DNA from: Arthrobacter globiformis NBRC 12137
Lineage (GTDB): Bacteria > Actinomycetota > Actinomycetes > Actinomycetales > Micrococcaceae
DNA: 64,000 nucleotides
Direction of reading: 5' to 3'
NCBI RefSeq assembly: GCF_000238915.1
Contig: NZ_BAEG01000073.1
Coordinates: 62,001-126,000 of the forward strand
This document shows, in pieces, positions 51,156 to 61,641 of the stretch (the first letter of the stretch is position 1; the number at the start of each line of letters is the position of its first letter). Below the pieces are notes generated by a model. It was not told where the DNA came from. It did no database searches and saw nothing but the letters and a program-made list of their open reading frames with translations. The translations under genes and the position numbers were made by a program.

Positions 51156-52796
51156 TTAGGCGGCCGTAATTGGTGCCCAGCCGGGCAACGGCCCCACAGG
51201 CAGCGGAGGGCCAAGGTTCTCGAGGCTGTCCGGCTCGACACAGTCAGGCTCGACACAGTCAGGCTCGGGGCCGTCGCGCTCGGGGCCGTCACGCTCGGGC
51301 CTGTCGGACTCGAAGCTGCAGGGCGCCGGGCTGACCGGGCCGGGTTTGTCTGGCTTGAGGCTATCGGGCCAGTGGGGTGGTTCCCAGTCCTGTTGTTCCG
51401 CTGGGTAGGACCGTCCCGCGGGTGAGATCCAGCCGGGCGGGCTCTCGCGGGTGGCGCCGACCGGTCTCCACGCCGACGTGTGTTTCAGGCGGTGGTGCTT
51501 GGGGCAGGGCTGGCCCAGGTTGGTGATCCCGGTGGTCCCGCCGTTGGCCCAGGCCAGGATGTGGTCGGCGTCGTTGTCCAGGGAATGGTTGTTGCAGTTG
51601 GGGAACGTGCAATGCGCGTCCCTAAGCCGGAGCCAGTGGCGCATCGGCTTCGTCAATCGGTAGCTGGTGCGTCCGATCTCCAGCGGTGCCCCGTCCCGAG
51701 GGTCGGTCAGGACCCGCAGGAAGGACGTGCCGCCGTCAGCGACGAGCCGGCGGGCCATGGACGGCGGGATCGGCCCGTACCCGTCCAGCACCGCCGGCTC
51801 CTCCGTCTGTCCGAGCAGCGAGAACACCGGAACTGTGACCAGGACCTGCGCCCGCGGAGACGGCACATCACCCGCCCTCGCCGAATCTGCCGGCAGACAA
51901 CCTGTGGCCGGGCCGTCAATCCCCTGGGCTGGCGCGAGCAGCCATCCGGCGGCCACATCAGCCCGCAACTGGGTCAGGGTCCGTGTTTCGGCAGGTCCCT
52001 GCAGGATGCGGGCGGCGGCGGTGGTGCGGTCCCAGATCCCGGCGGCCTGGTCCGCGGGCAGGTACGCCGAGAGCCAGGCCATGCCGTCCCGGTCCGGGGC
52101 ATACTCCAGCCGCCGGTCCTTCGCACACTTGCGGTGGCGGGCCTCGATACTCACCGGATGATGCCGCTCCCGCCAGGCACGTGCCCTGGCCCGGAACCTC
52201 CCCGGTGCCTGCTCCCCGGCGGGGCAGCCGCGCGCCGGGCTGGGCGCGTGCGGGTCGAGGAAATGGGCCTCCAGGGCGGCGGCCGCGGCGGGCTCCAGGT
52301 TCGCTGTTTCATCACACATCACCCGCGCATGCTGCAACGAAATCCTTCCTACCCCCAGCGCAGTCAGCGTCATCGGCCGCTCGGCGGTCAGGGTATGCGC
52401 CTCGCACAGCAGGGCACCGGCACTGCGTTCGCTCACGCTCAGGGCACCCGCGACCTCAGCGGTCACGGACATTTCCCGGGCGCTGCCCTCCTGCCTCGAA
52501 CTCGACGGCACCGCCAAGGCCTCGTCAAGGGTGGAATACCCCGCGACCAAACGGACTTTCAGAGCCGCCAGCCGGGCCTCCAACCTGCCCAGCTCCGCCA
52601 TGCCGTCCAAACACGCGTCCGCCTGATCCCGGAGCGGATCACCCGCAGCGGGATCCACAACGGCCAGATCACCGGGCGCGTGGCCATCACCGGGCGCCTG
52701 GCCATCACCCCCGGCGGCCGCGCGGACAAAACCGGCCAGCACAGCAACGGAGGACTCAATGCCCTCCCACGTTTCCACCACTGCCGTGCTATCCAT
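51156..52796 (-). CDS. DUF222 / HNH endonuclease-signature protein
   Basis: 546 aa from the ATG at 52796; the longer frame to 53075 enters the neighbouring intergenic repeat. DUF222 covers about 1-330, and the HNH motif is at about 430-475 (CTFPNCNNHSLDNDADHILAWANGG, then CPKHHRLKH) with the zinc cysteines and catalytic histidine. The C-terminal tail has repeated five-residue units (PERDG, PEPDC, VEPDC) encoded by 15-base repeats. Such proteins are common, often in many copies, in actinobacteria; function unknown. Confidence 0.88.
   Translation of the reverse strand: MDSTAVVETWEGIESSVAVLAGFVRAAAGGDGQAPGDGHAPGDLAVVDPAAGDPLRDQADACLDGMAELGRLEARLAALKVRLVAGYSTLDEALAVPSSSRQEGSAREMSVTAEVAGALSVSERSAGALLCEAHTLTAERPMTLTALGVGRISLQHARVMCDETANLEPAAAAALEAHFLDPHAPSPARGCPAGEQAPGRFRARARAWRERHHPVSIEARHRKCAKDRRLEYAPDRDGMAWLSAYLPADQAAGIWDRTTAAARILQGPAETRTLTQLRADVAAGWLLAPAQGIDGPATGCLPADSARAGDVPSPRAQVLVTVPVFSLLGQTEEPAVLDGYGPIPPSMARRLVADGGTSFLRVLTDPRDGAPLEIGRTSYRLTKPMRHWLRLRDAHCTFPNCNNHSLDNDADHILAWANGGTTGITNLGQPCPKHHRLKHTSAWRPVGATRESPPGWISPAGRSYPAEQQDWEPPHWPDSLKPDKPGPVSPAPCSFESDRPERDGPERDGPEPDCVEPDCVEPDSLENLGPPLPVGPLPGWAPITAA
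51233..51307 (-). repeat. Five 15-base tandem units in the tail of the HNH gene
   Basis: Two identical units (51233-51247 and 51248-51262) and three variant units (51263-51307) all begin GCTCG on the plus strand. They code for the acidic five-residue repeats of the protein tail and remain in frame. Confidence 0.85.
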
Positions 52797-52863
52797 ACCC
52801 ACAGCATGACAGGGGGCACCGACAATTTTGCGGAGCGCAGGGCAGACCATCCCAGGGGCGGCT

Positions 52864-52905
52864 CCGCTGGTTGCGCGGGTTGGTTTCGACAAGTTCAACC
52901 AGCGG
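52864..52905. repeat. Copy of the TCAACCAGCGG repeat with an inverted half
   Basis: GTTTCGACAAGTTCAACCAGCGG type copy at 52882-52905, preceded by the inverted half CCGCTGGTTG (52864-52873). The two 10-base arms can pair. It lies between the HNH gene and the stop of the PEP-synthase-like gene at 52960, where it may act as terminator. Confidence 0.75.
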
Positions 52906-52959
52906 TTCGGCTCCCCGACGGCGCCGAGAAGGTGCCCCCGCGGGAAGCATGCCCCGCAG

Positions 52960-55704
52960 TCAGCTGCCGGTACCTTCGACGGTCCCGGAACCGTCGAGCG
53001 TGACGGTGCCGGCGTCGCCGTCGACCTTAACGTGCTGTCCGCTGGACACGCGCTGGGTGGCCACCCCCGTTCCAAGGACGGCAGGAATGCCGTACTCCCG
53101 GGCGACGATTGAGCTGTGGCTCAGCGGCCCGCCGACGTCCGTGACGACGCCGGACGCCATCGCAAACAGCGGTGTCCAGGCGGGGGTAGTCATGCGTGCC
53201 ACCAGCACCTCGCCGGGCCGCATGCTGGCGAAGTCGTCGGGGCCGTGCAGCAGCCGGGCCGGCGCGCTCACCTGCCCGGAGCTCGCGCCCACGCCGGTGA
53301 TGACGTCCCCGGCCTGCTGCACCGATCGGGCTGGCATCATGCTGCCAAAGGCCCGTTCCATCCAGCGGCTCTCGGGGAGCAACTGCGGGGCAGCCGCTTT
53401 CCGCTGGCCACGCCACAGCATCTTCCGCTGTTCAACGGCCTCAGCCCGCACCGGCCGGTCCGTGCCGGTGATGGCCGCGCCGGGCGTGGCCAGCCCGAAG
53501 TCGATGGCGTTGCGGAGTTCGTCGAGCCGTAGCCAGAAGATGTCCGACGGCGTCCCGATGACGCCCGAGGCCGTCAGCCGCTCCCCCAGTTCCAGCAGCA
53601 TCCGGCGCATCAACGGCCAGGCCAGTCCGACGTCGGCCAGGGCGTCCTCACGGACGGGCGCTGCCTTCTGCGCCCAGCGGAGCAGCCTGCGGAAGACAGC
53701 GCGGCGGCGCGGCCCCAGCCTGGCGCTGACCAGCCGGCTCTGTTCCTCCCGCAGGTCGGCGGACCGCTGCTGGCGCTCGTGCGGGTCCTTCCCCTGCCCC
53801 CGCACGAAGTACCTCAGGGTCTCCAGCAGGGCGGAGGGGTCATCGGCCGGCACAGGGTTGATGAAGTCCAGGTTGTAGACGGCATGCCCGTACCGGTCCA
53901 GGTGCCGCTGGAGGCGGGAACGCCACTCGTCCCACTGTTCCGGATCCACAGCCGGGGCTCCGTCCACGCCCGCGGGAAGCGTGCCGGCGCGGAGAGCGTC
54001 GGCGATGCCGGCCGCTGATCCTTCCGTGACGGCCGAGGCAAGCTGCGGCCGTTCGCGGGTCCACGCCGCAAGGTCGTACAGGGATTTCTCCGCGCGGATG
54101 GGTTCGCTGTCGTAGCCAAGGAGAAAGACCTCCGCGGACGGATCGCCGGGCCGCCGGGCGAGCTTGTCGTAGTAGCCCCGGAACATGATCTCGCTGGTTG
54201 CGGCGATAGGGATGATGGACTGCACGGCGGTGTAGTACGCGGCGCCGGCGTCCAGCAGCGCCGAAATGCCCTCCAGCAGTTCGGTGGCCGGACGGTCGGC
54301 GGGCGACTTGGCCGCCCAGAACTTCACGAGTCCGCGGTACTTCGGGTGCGAGTGGTCGCGCCAGCCCTTGATTCCCATGTGGGCCTTGCCTTGGGCCAGA
54401 GCGCGCATCGCCGTCAGCGACTTGCCCATGACCCGCCGCATTCCGGCGTTGTTGTAGTAGTAGTACGCGTAGCCGTTGACGGTGGGCAGCGAGACGTCCC
54501 CGGGCCGCACGACGCTCTTGCCGAATGCCTCGCTGAACAGGGCATTCAGCGACCGCACCACAGCGCCGTCAATGAGGTCGGCGAACAGGGGCGATAACGG
54601 GTCCGGCAACTGCTCTACGATGCTGGCCCGGAAGTACATCCCGTTCGGGTAGGGCAGCGGCCACTGCGTCGGGGCGTCGGCCGAGGGCTCGGGCAGGGCG
54701 GTGATGGGACGGGCCTGCAGGATGAAGAAGTCCCCTGCCGCCTGCGCCCACTCGATGTCCTGGGGCACCCCGAAGTGTTTCGCTATGGCCGTTCCCTGGC
54801 GGGCCAGCGCGACCGCCAGGTCGTCATCGAGCACGGGCTCCCGGCGCTTCGCTTCGGGCACCGGCTGCTCCCTGGTGCCTGTTCCGTCGTAGACGGTCAT
54901 GACGTCCTTGTCCGCCGTCCTGCGTTGCTCCACGCGGCCCGTCGCGGCATCCACCACTACGTCGTCCGTGGTGACGGCCCCGCTGACCACTGATTCGCCA
55001 AGCCCCCAGGCAGCGCTGATCACCACCTGGTCGCGGCGGCCGGTAGCGGGGTTGGCCGTGAACAGCACGCCGGCGGCACCGGCATCGACCATCTCCTGGA
55101 TCACGACGGCGAGGCGCACGGTGGCGGGATCGAAGCCGTTCCGTGAGCGGTATGCCATGGCGCGGGCGTTCCACAGCGACGCCCAGCAGTCAATGACGGC
55201 AGCGACGACGGCGTTGTGCCCGGAGACGTTCAGGTAGGTGTCCTGCTGGCCGGCGAAGCTGGCCGAGGCGAGGTCCTCCGCGGTGGCCGAGGAACGCACC
55301 GCCACCCGCGCGGGGTGGCCATTGCCGGGCTCCGCGCCGGCCCCATCACCTGATCCGGCCGCCGCCTGGTGGTCCAGCGTCTGGTGGCTCAGCCGCCCGT
55401 AGGCCGCGCGGAGTTCGCCGGCGATCTCCTCGGGCATCGTGCTCTCGGCAAAGAGGGCGCGGATCTGCCCGGCGGCGGCGTCATAGTCGTCGTTGGAGGC
55501 ACCGGCGGGGAGGGCGGCGAGCTCAAGGATGCGGCCGGCGATCCCGTTGGCGTTGACGAAGTCCTGGTAGGCCGCCGTGGTGAGGACGAAGCCCGGCGGC
55601 ACCGGGAACCCGGCCCGGGACAGCTCACCGAGGTTGGCGCCCTTGCCGCCTGCCTCGTCCAAATCGCTGCGTCCCAGCTGGTCAAAGTCCTTGATGTAGG
55701 TCAT
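52960..55704 (-). CDS. PEP synthase-like / rifampicin phosphotransferase (RPH)-like enzyme
   Basis: 914 aa. N-terminal ATP-grasp domain (about 1-340: GGKGANLGELSRAGFPVPPGFVLTT, then RSSATAEDLASASFAGQQDTYL), and a swivelling phosphohistidine domain at the C-terminus (about 815-905: GGPLSHSSIVAREYGIPAVLG with the phospho-His). Between them lies a long helical domain (about 350-800) with NGMYFRASIVEQLPDPLSPLF, the layout of rifampicin phosphotransferases rather than of PEP synthase, which has its TIM barrel after the swivel domain. No such barrel is present here. It may therefore phosphorylate a small molecule using ATP; rifamycins are one possibility. It is transcribed alone. Confidence 0.8.
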   Translation of the reverse strand: MTYIKDFDQLGRSDLDEAGGKGANLGELSRAGFPVPPGFVLTTAAYQDFVNANGIAGRILELAALPAGASNDDYDAAAGQIRALFAESTMPEEIAGELRAAYGRLSHQTLDHQAAAGSGDGAGAEPGNGHPARVAVRSSATAEDLASASFAGQQDTYLNVSGHNAVVAAVIDCWASLWNARAMAYRSRNGFDPATVRLAVVIQEMVDAGAAGVLFTANPATGRRDQVVISAAWGLGESVVSGAVTTDDVVVDAATGRVEQRRTADKDVMTVYDGTGTREQPVPEAKRREPVLDDDLAVALARQGTAIAKHFGVPQDIEWAQAAGDFFILQARPITALPEPSADAPTQWPLPYPNGMYFRASIVEQLPDPLSPLFADLIDGAVVRSLNALFSEAFGKSVVRPGDVSLPTVNGYAYYYYNNAGMRRVMGKSLTAMRALAQGKAHMGIKGWRDHSHPKYRGLVKFWAAKSPADRPATELLEGISALLDAGAAYYTAVQSIIPIAATSEIMFRGYYDKLARRPGDPSAEVFLLGYDSEPIRAEKSLYDLAAWTRERPQLASAVTEGSAAGIADALRAGTLPAGVDGAPAVDPEQWDEWRSRLQRHLDRYGHAVYNLDFINPVPADDPSALLETLRYFVRGQGKDPHERQQRSADLREEQSRLVSARLGPRRRAVFRRLLRWAQKAAPVREDALADVGLAWPLMRRMLLELGERLTASGVIGTPSDIFWLRLDELRNAIDFGLATPGAAITGTDRPVRAEAVEQRKMLWRGQRKAAAPQLLPESRWMERAFGSMMPARSVQQAGDVITGVGASSGQVSAPARLLHGPDDFASMRPGEVLVARMTTPAWTPLFAMASGVVTDVGGPLSHSSIVAREYGIPAVLGTGVATQRVSSGQHVKVDGDAGTVTLDGSGTVEGTGS

Positions 55705-55843
55705 GACCCTGCGTCCCTTCTGCCAGGAGCCGGGACCGCGGCATTGCGGCTGGTGACCCCGTTCCGGCGCTGCACCCTATTGTGGCACTGCACCCGGTTC
55801 TGGCAATGGGGGATGCCAGGCGGAGACGGCTAGACCGGGATGG

Positions 55844-56275
55844 CTAGAGGTCGCCACGCGGCCGCCACACCACCACGGCCTGCGAACGGGGCCGGGGGCG
55901 CTGGCCGCGCGCCAGGCTCACCACGTCACCGGCGGCGCCGGCGGCAAAGATCCGGGACTCCAACGGCTCACGACGGCGGGCCAGTTCCTGGGTCAGTTCG
56001 CTCACCCGGTGTTGCAGGGCAGCAACCTGGTTTTCGAGTTCCAGGATGCGCTTGATGCCTTCGAGCGAGACACCCTCATGGGACAGCCGCTGCACTTCAC
56101 GGAGCCGGTTCACGTCCCGCTGGGAGTACCGGCGGGACTTGCCCGGCGCCCGGCTGGGCGAGACGATGCCCAGCCGGTCGTACTGGCGGAGTGTTTGCGG
56201 GTGCATGTCGGCGAGCTCGGCGGCCACCGAGATGACGAAGATCGGCTGATCGAAATTAATGTCCACGGCCGGCAC
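55844..56275 (-). CDS. hspR: Heat-shock repressor HspR (MerR family)
   Basis: 143 aa. MerR-type winged helix near the start (FVISVAAELADMHPQTLRQYDRLGIVSP, about 13-40, then SRRYSQRDVNRLREVQRLSHEG), followed by a coiled-coil helix (LELENQVAALQHRVSELTQEL) and a basic tail. It binds HAIR sites upstream of dnaK, with DnaK as co-repressor in Streptomyces. It is the last gene of the operon it controls, six bases after dnaJ. Confidence 0.95.
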   Translation of the reverse strand: MPAVDINFDQPIFVISVAAELADMHPQTLRQYDRLGIVSPSRAPGKSRRYSQRDVNRLREVQRLSHEGVSLEGIKRILELENQVAALQHRVSELTQELARRREPLESRIFAAGAAGDVVSLARGQRPRPRSQAVVVWRPRGDL

Positions 56276-56281
56276 CCGCCC

Positions 56282-57259
56282 CTAAAGCCGGGCCTTGGCT
56301 GCCAGGCCCTGGCGGACATCCGCGCCGGTGGTGGCGGCTGCGAATGCTTTCACGGCCTCCTCGGCTTCCTTGCTCAGGTTCTGCGGTACGGCGACGTCGA
56401 TGGTCACCAGCAGGTCCCCGGTGCCCTTCGACGTTTTCACGCCGCGGCCCTTGACCCGGAGCGTGCGCCCCGACGGGGTGCCGGCAGGAACGCGGACCCG
56501 GACGTGTTCGCCGTCGATCGTGGGAACCTCGATGTCGGCACCCAAGGCGGCCTCCGGGAAGCTGACGGGCACGTGGATCCGGAGGTTGTCGCCGTCGCGG
56601 GTGTAAAAGTCATGGTTTTTGACGTTGACGGTGACCAGCAGGTCGCCGTTGCCAGCCGGGCCGTACTGGCCCTTGCCGCGCACGCGCACCTTCTGGCCGT
56701 CCTTGATGCCCGCGGGCACCCGCACGTCGATGACCTCGCCGTCCGGTTCACGCAGCCCGATGGTGGTGCCCCGGATGGACCCGGCGAAGGAGATGCTGGT
56801 GCTGGCCGTCCGGTCGGCACCCTTCTGCGGTGCGCGCTGGTAACCGGCAGGGCCTGCACCGAAGCCGCCGCCGAACAGGTCGGCGAACTCGGGCGGGACG
56901 CCGCCGGCGGTGCTGAAGCCGCCGGAGTGCCGGCCGCCGCCGCCGGTGAACAGGCCGCCGAAGAGGTCCTCGAAGCCGCCGTTCGCGGTGCTGCCGGCGC
57001 CGTGCGGGGCAAAGCGGGCGCCGCCTCCCATGGCCCGGATGGCGTCATACTGCTGCCGCTCATCAGGATCGGACAGCACGGAGTACGCCTCGGAAATGTC
57101 CTTGAACTTCTTCTCTGCAGCAGTATCCCCGGAGTTCGTATCAGGGTGGAACTGCCGCGCGAGCTTCCGGTAAGCCTTCTTGATGTCAGCGTCGGAAGCG
57201 TCCTTGGCAACACCAAGGATCTTGTAAAAGTCCTTGTCCACCCAGTCCTGGCTAGCCAA
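56282..57259 (-). CDS. dnaJ: DnaJ-type co-chaperone lacking the zinc finger
   Basis: 325 aa. N-terminal J domain (about 10-75) with the HPD motif in FHPDTN (near 38), a Gly/Phe-rich stretch (about 80-140), and C-terminal substrate-binding domains (about 150-320). No CxxCxGxG repeats occur, so this is a class B (CbpA-like) DnaJ and shorter than the zinc-finger DnaJ1 found in this position in mycobacteria. It stimulates the DnaK ATPase and presents unfolded clients. A separate zinc-finger DnaJ probably exists elsewhere. Confidence 0.93.
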   Translation of the reverse strand: MASQDWVDKDFYKILGVAKDASDADIKKAYRKLARQFHPDTNSGDTAAEKKFKDISEAYSVLSDPDERQQYDAIRAMGGGARFAPHGAGSTANGGFEDLFGGLFTGGGGRHSGGFSTAGGVPPEFADLFGGGFGAGPAGYQRAPQKGADRTASTSISFAGSIRGTTIGLREPDGEVIDVRVPAGIKDGQKVRVRGKGQYGPAGNGDLLVTVNVKNHDFYTRDGDNLRIHVPVSFPEAALGADIEVPTIDGEHVRVRVPAGTPSGRTLRVKGRGVKTSKGTGDLLVTIDVAVPQNLSKEAEEAVKAFAAATTGADVRQGLAAKARL

Positions 57260-57316
57260 TGGCGTTTCCTTTCAAATGTGCAAAACGATAAGGCGAGATT
57301 ACCGCCGAACGCCGCA

Positions 57317-57420
57317 GCGGATGAGGGGGCCCGGGAGTGGCTTCGGGCCTACCGGAGCGTGGCGGCTTAGGTCCGTAGGACCAAAGCCGCCACGCGTAGG
57401 GGCGGGGCCCCCTCATCCGC
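57317..57420. other. 104-base nested hairpin between grpE and dnaJ
   Basis: Three stacked stems: outer 16 pairs (57317-57332 with 57405-57420), middle 12 pairs (57357-57368 with 57384-57395) and inner 5 pairs (57370-57374 with 57378-57382, loop GTA). It occupies the only sizeable gap in the heat-shock operon. It may weaken transcription into dnaJ-hspR or stabilise the dnaK-grpE message. Confidence 0.85.
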
Positions 57421-57438
57421 GGAGGCGTGGAGATAAGA

Positions 57439-58110
57439 CTACGCAGGTACCGCGACGATCACCTGTGCGGCCCGCAGGACCCGCTCGCCTGACTTGTAGC
57501 CGGAGCGGAGCACCTGGCTGACGGTGTCCACTTCGATGTCATCGCCGGGCTGCTGGATGAGGGCTTCGTGGATGGTCGGATCGAACTCCACGCCGGTCTC
57601 ATCGATGCGGGTCAGGCCGTACGTCTTCAGCGCATTCTCCAGCTTGGCGGCGATCGCGGCGAACGGGCCGTCCGCGAGGTCACCGTGCTGGCGGGCGGCG
57701 TCGACGTCGTCCAGCACCGGGAGCAGGGAGTTCAGGACGCCGATGACGGCCATCTCCCCTGCCACGGCGCGGTCGCGTTCAACGCGCTTGCGGTAGTTGA
57801 CGTACTCGGCCTGCAGGCGGAGCAGGTCGTTCTTCAGCTCCGCCGCCTCACCGGTGGTTGAGCCTGCCGCAACCCCCTGCGCCACGGACTCCTCGGCGGG
57901 CACCTCAACCTGGTTGAGGATTTCCTCAGCCTGGGCGAGGGCGTCGCCGTCGGAATCCGCATCCGGCGCGGAAGACTGTGCGCCCTCCGGATGCCGGGCC
58001 TCCCCGGTCACCGGATCCACCTTGCGGTGGTCCCGGATGACCGGCTCGTCGCGCTTGCTGCTCTGGTCTCGGGAAGAGTTGTGCTCTTCTTCGTTACCGT
58101 GATGCGGCAT
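57439..58110 (-). CDS. grpE: Nucleotide exchange factor GrpE
   Basis: 223 aa. A disordered acidic N-terminal part (about 1-75) and the long GrpE helix (LKNDLLRLQAEYVNYRKRVERD, near 90-112) are followed by the beta domain (VEFDPTIHEALIQQPGDDI and QVLRSGYKSGERVLRAAQVIV). It opens the nucleotide pocket of DnaK. Two bases separate it from dnaK. Confidence 0.95.
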   Translation of the reverse strand: MPHHGNEEEHNSSRDQSSKRDEPVIRDHRKVDPVTGEARHPEGAQSSAPDADSDGDALAQAEEILNQVEVPAEESVAQGVAAGSTTGEAAELKNDLLRLQAEYVNYRKRVERDRAVAGEMAVIGVLNSLLPVLDDVDAARQHGDLADGPFAAIAAKLENALKTYGLTRIDETGVEFDPTIHEALIQQPGDDIEVDTVSQVLRSGYKSGERVLRAAQVIVAVPA

Positions 58111-58112
58111 GG

Positions 58113-60104
<1,992 letters not shown>

Positions 60105-60124
60105 TTAGGCGACGCCGCTGCACG

Positions 60125-60176
60125 GAAGAACCCCCGGCTGCTACACGGTATTTCCGCGTAAAACCGGGGGTTCTTC
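60125..60176 (-). terminator. Terminator hairpin after the GDYG-repeat gene
   Basis: Perfect 13-base arms (60125-60137 and 60164-60176), 26-base loop, between the stop at 60217 and the dnaK control region, so it would shield that region from read-through. Confidence 0.75.
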
Positions 60177-60216
60177 GATAACCGGCGGCCGGATTTCGCC
60201 CAGCGTGAACCTGCGC

Positions 60217-60639
60217 CTAGCCTCCCGGGGATGTGCCGCCGTCGTCGTTCCGCGGCGCATTGACCTGGCCGCCGATCAGCTCATCCTTCAGATCTTCGGC
60301 GGCGCCGCCTTCGGGGGCCGTGCCGGCGGCGCCGTAGTCACCCTCGGGGTATTCGCCTTCCTCTTCCCCGGGCAACTCCTGGCCGACGGTTCCGGCCCGG
60401 CCATAGTCGCCTTCCGGGTACTCGCCTTCTTCCACCTCGGCGGACGGCTCAACAGTTCCGGCGTCGCCATAGTCCCCTGCCGGGTATTCGCCCTTGGGCT
60501 CGGCGGCGGATTCCTGCCCTGCCACGCCGGCATCGCCGTAATCACCCTCCACGTACTGGCCGCCGCCCCCTTCGAGTGCCGGATTCCTGGAGCTGTTGTG
60601 CGTCTTGCCCGCGTCGCCGGATTCACTGTTTTCGGTCAT
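60217..60639 (-). CDS. Acidic GDYG-repeat protein, probably disordered
   Basis: 140 aa, low in hydrophobic residues and rich in Glu, Gly, Asp and Ala; no signal or membrane segment. Four repeats of 22-23 residues share a core EGDYGxAGT (near 30, 53, 75 and 98), with GEYPEGD leading most of them. AAGGAG precedes the ATG with a slightly long spacing. I do not recognise the family. The setting, just upstream of the heat-shock operon in the same direction but separated by a terminator, suggests its own promoter. Confidence 0.65.
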   Translation of the reverse strand: MTENSESGDAGKTHNSSRNPALEGGGGQYVEGDYGDAGVAGQESAAEPKGEYPAGDYGDAGTVEPSAEVEEGEYPEGDYGRAGTVGQELPGEEEGEYPEGDYGAAGTAPEGGAAEDLKDELIGGQVNAPRNDDGGTSPGG

Positions 60640-60766
60640 CGGTTGATCACTCCTTCGAAAGGACTGGGCTGCGCCTGGTTCGGGCGCAGTGGAAGTCTAC
60701 TCAGCCGGCGCGGGCGGCAACAGGGGCCAGGCATGGGGCTGCCAGGCCGGGTCCGATGCGGCCGAA

Positions 60767-61489
60767 TTACAGTCCGGCGAGATCAGCGAGGACGGCTATG
60801 TGGTGCTCGAACAGTTCATCCGGCGCGGAAAAAGTACCCGCGCCATATTGCCCGAACACTTCAAAACTGACGGCTCCAAAGAGTGAGGTCCAGACGAGGG
60901 TGCCGCGGGCCAGCAGGGCGCCCGGGACCTCCGCGCCCAGCTCATGCCGGATTGCCTCGAGATCGGCGGCCAGGGGCGCCGGCAGCACGGAAGGCCCGCG
61001 CTCGGCAAGGCGTCCGGCCCGGTGCGCGGTGTCCAGAATCTGCACCAAACTGTTGACCACCCGCGTGCCGGGCGCCGTGGTCCGCTCCGCCGGAGCCTGA
61101 TAGCCCGGCACCGGACTGCCGAACAGGAGGCCGTAGCGCGCAGGCTCCCGGAGGGCCCACCCGCGGACAGCGCGGGCCAGCGCAGCGAACCGGCCCCTGG
61201 ACTCTTCCGCAGGGACGGACCCGACGGCGGCCTCCACCGCATCCCCCAGGTCGTTGTAGGCATCCACGAGCAGGAGGGTCAGCAGTTCGTCGCGGCTCCC
61301 GACGTACCGGTAGACGGCGGAGGAGACCACGCCCAGGTCGCGGGCGACGGCGCGGAGCGACAGGGCGGCGGCCCCATGTTCCGCCAGGTGCTGCCGGCCC
61401 AGCCGGATGATGTCGGCGATGGTCTGGGCACGGGCACGTTCACGCGGCGTACGGACTTCCCCGCCGTCGGTCTGGGAGGTGGCTGGCAT
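60767..61489 (-). CDS. TetR/AcrR family transcriptional regulator
   Basis: 240 aa. The N-terminal helix-turn-helix (ALSLRAVARDLGVVSSAVYRYVGSRDELL, about 42-70) is followed by a WHG/TetR_C_13-type ligand domain (LREPARYGLLFGSPVPGY near 113-130). It is divergent from an SDR gene. Two mirror-image operators lie between the genes, so it should repress both. The ligand is unknown. Confidence 0.92.
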   Translation of the reverse strand: MPATSQTDGGEVRTPRERARAQTIADIIRLGRQHLAEHGAAALSLRAVARDLGVVSSAVYRYVGSRDELLTLLLVDAYNDLGDAVEAAVGSVPAEESRGRFAALARAVRGWALREPARYGLLFGSPVPGYQAPAERTTAPGTRVVNSLVQILDTAHRAGRLAERGPSVLPAPLAADLEAIRHELGAEVPGALLARGTLVWTSLFGAVSFEVFGQYGAGTFSAPDELFEHHIAVLADLAGL

Positions 61490-61524
61490 CAGCCCAGCAT
61501 GGCATGAATCAGAGCAGTGTCAAC

Positions 61525-61595
61525 AAATGAGAGCACTGCTCTTGACTTTGCTTGCGCGCGGCAGCATCCTTATTTCAAGAGCAGTGCTCTCATTT
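61525..61595. promoter_or_regulatory. Paired TetR operators
   Basis: Two 13-base palindromes, AGAGCACTGCTCT (61530-61542) and AGAGCAGTGCTCT (61578-61590), lie in 20-base blocks (61525-61544 and 61576-61595) that are exact reverse complements. A further half site AGAGCAGTG is at 61511. A TTGACA box for the leftward gene (61518-61523) and a TTGACT box for the rightward gene (61542-61547) lie among them. Confidence 0.82.
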
Positions 61596-61641
61596 ACTGC
61601 CTGGGACCATCCGGAACCACCCGCACGAAGGAGAAACTTGC

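Noticed and set aside
51480..53878. Two long plus-strand frames over the HNH and PEP-synthase-like genes
   Set aside because: Arg/Pro-rich without domains and crossing the intergenic repeat.
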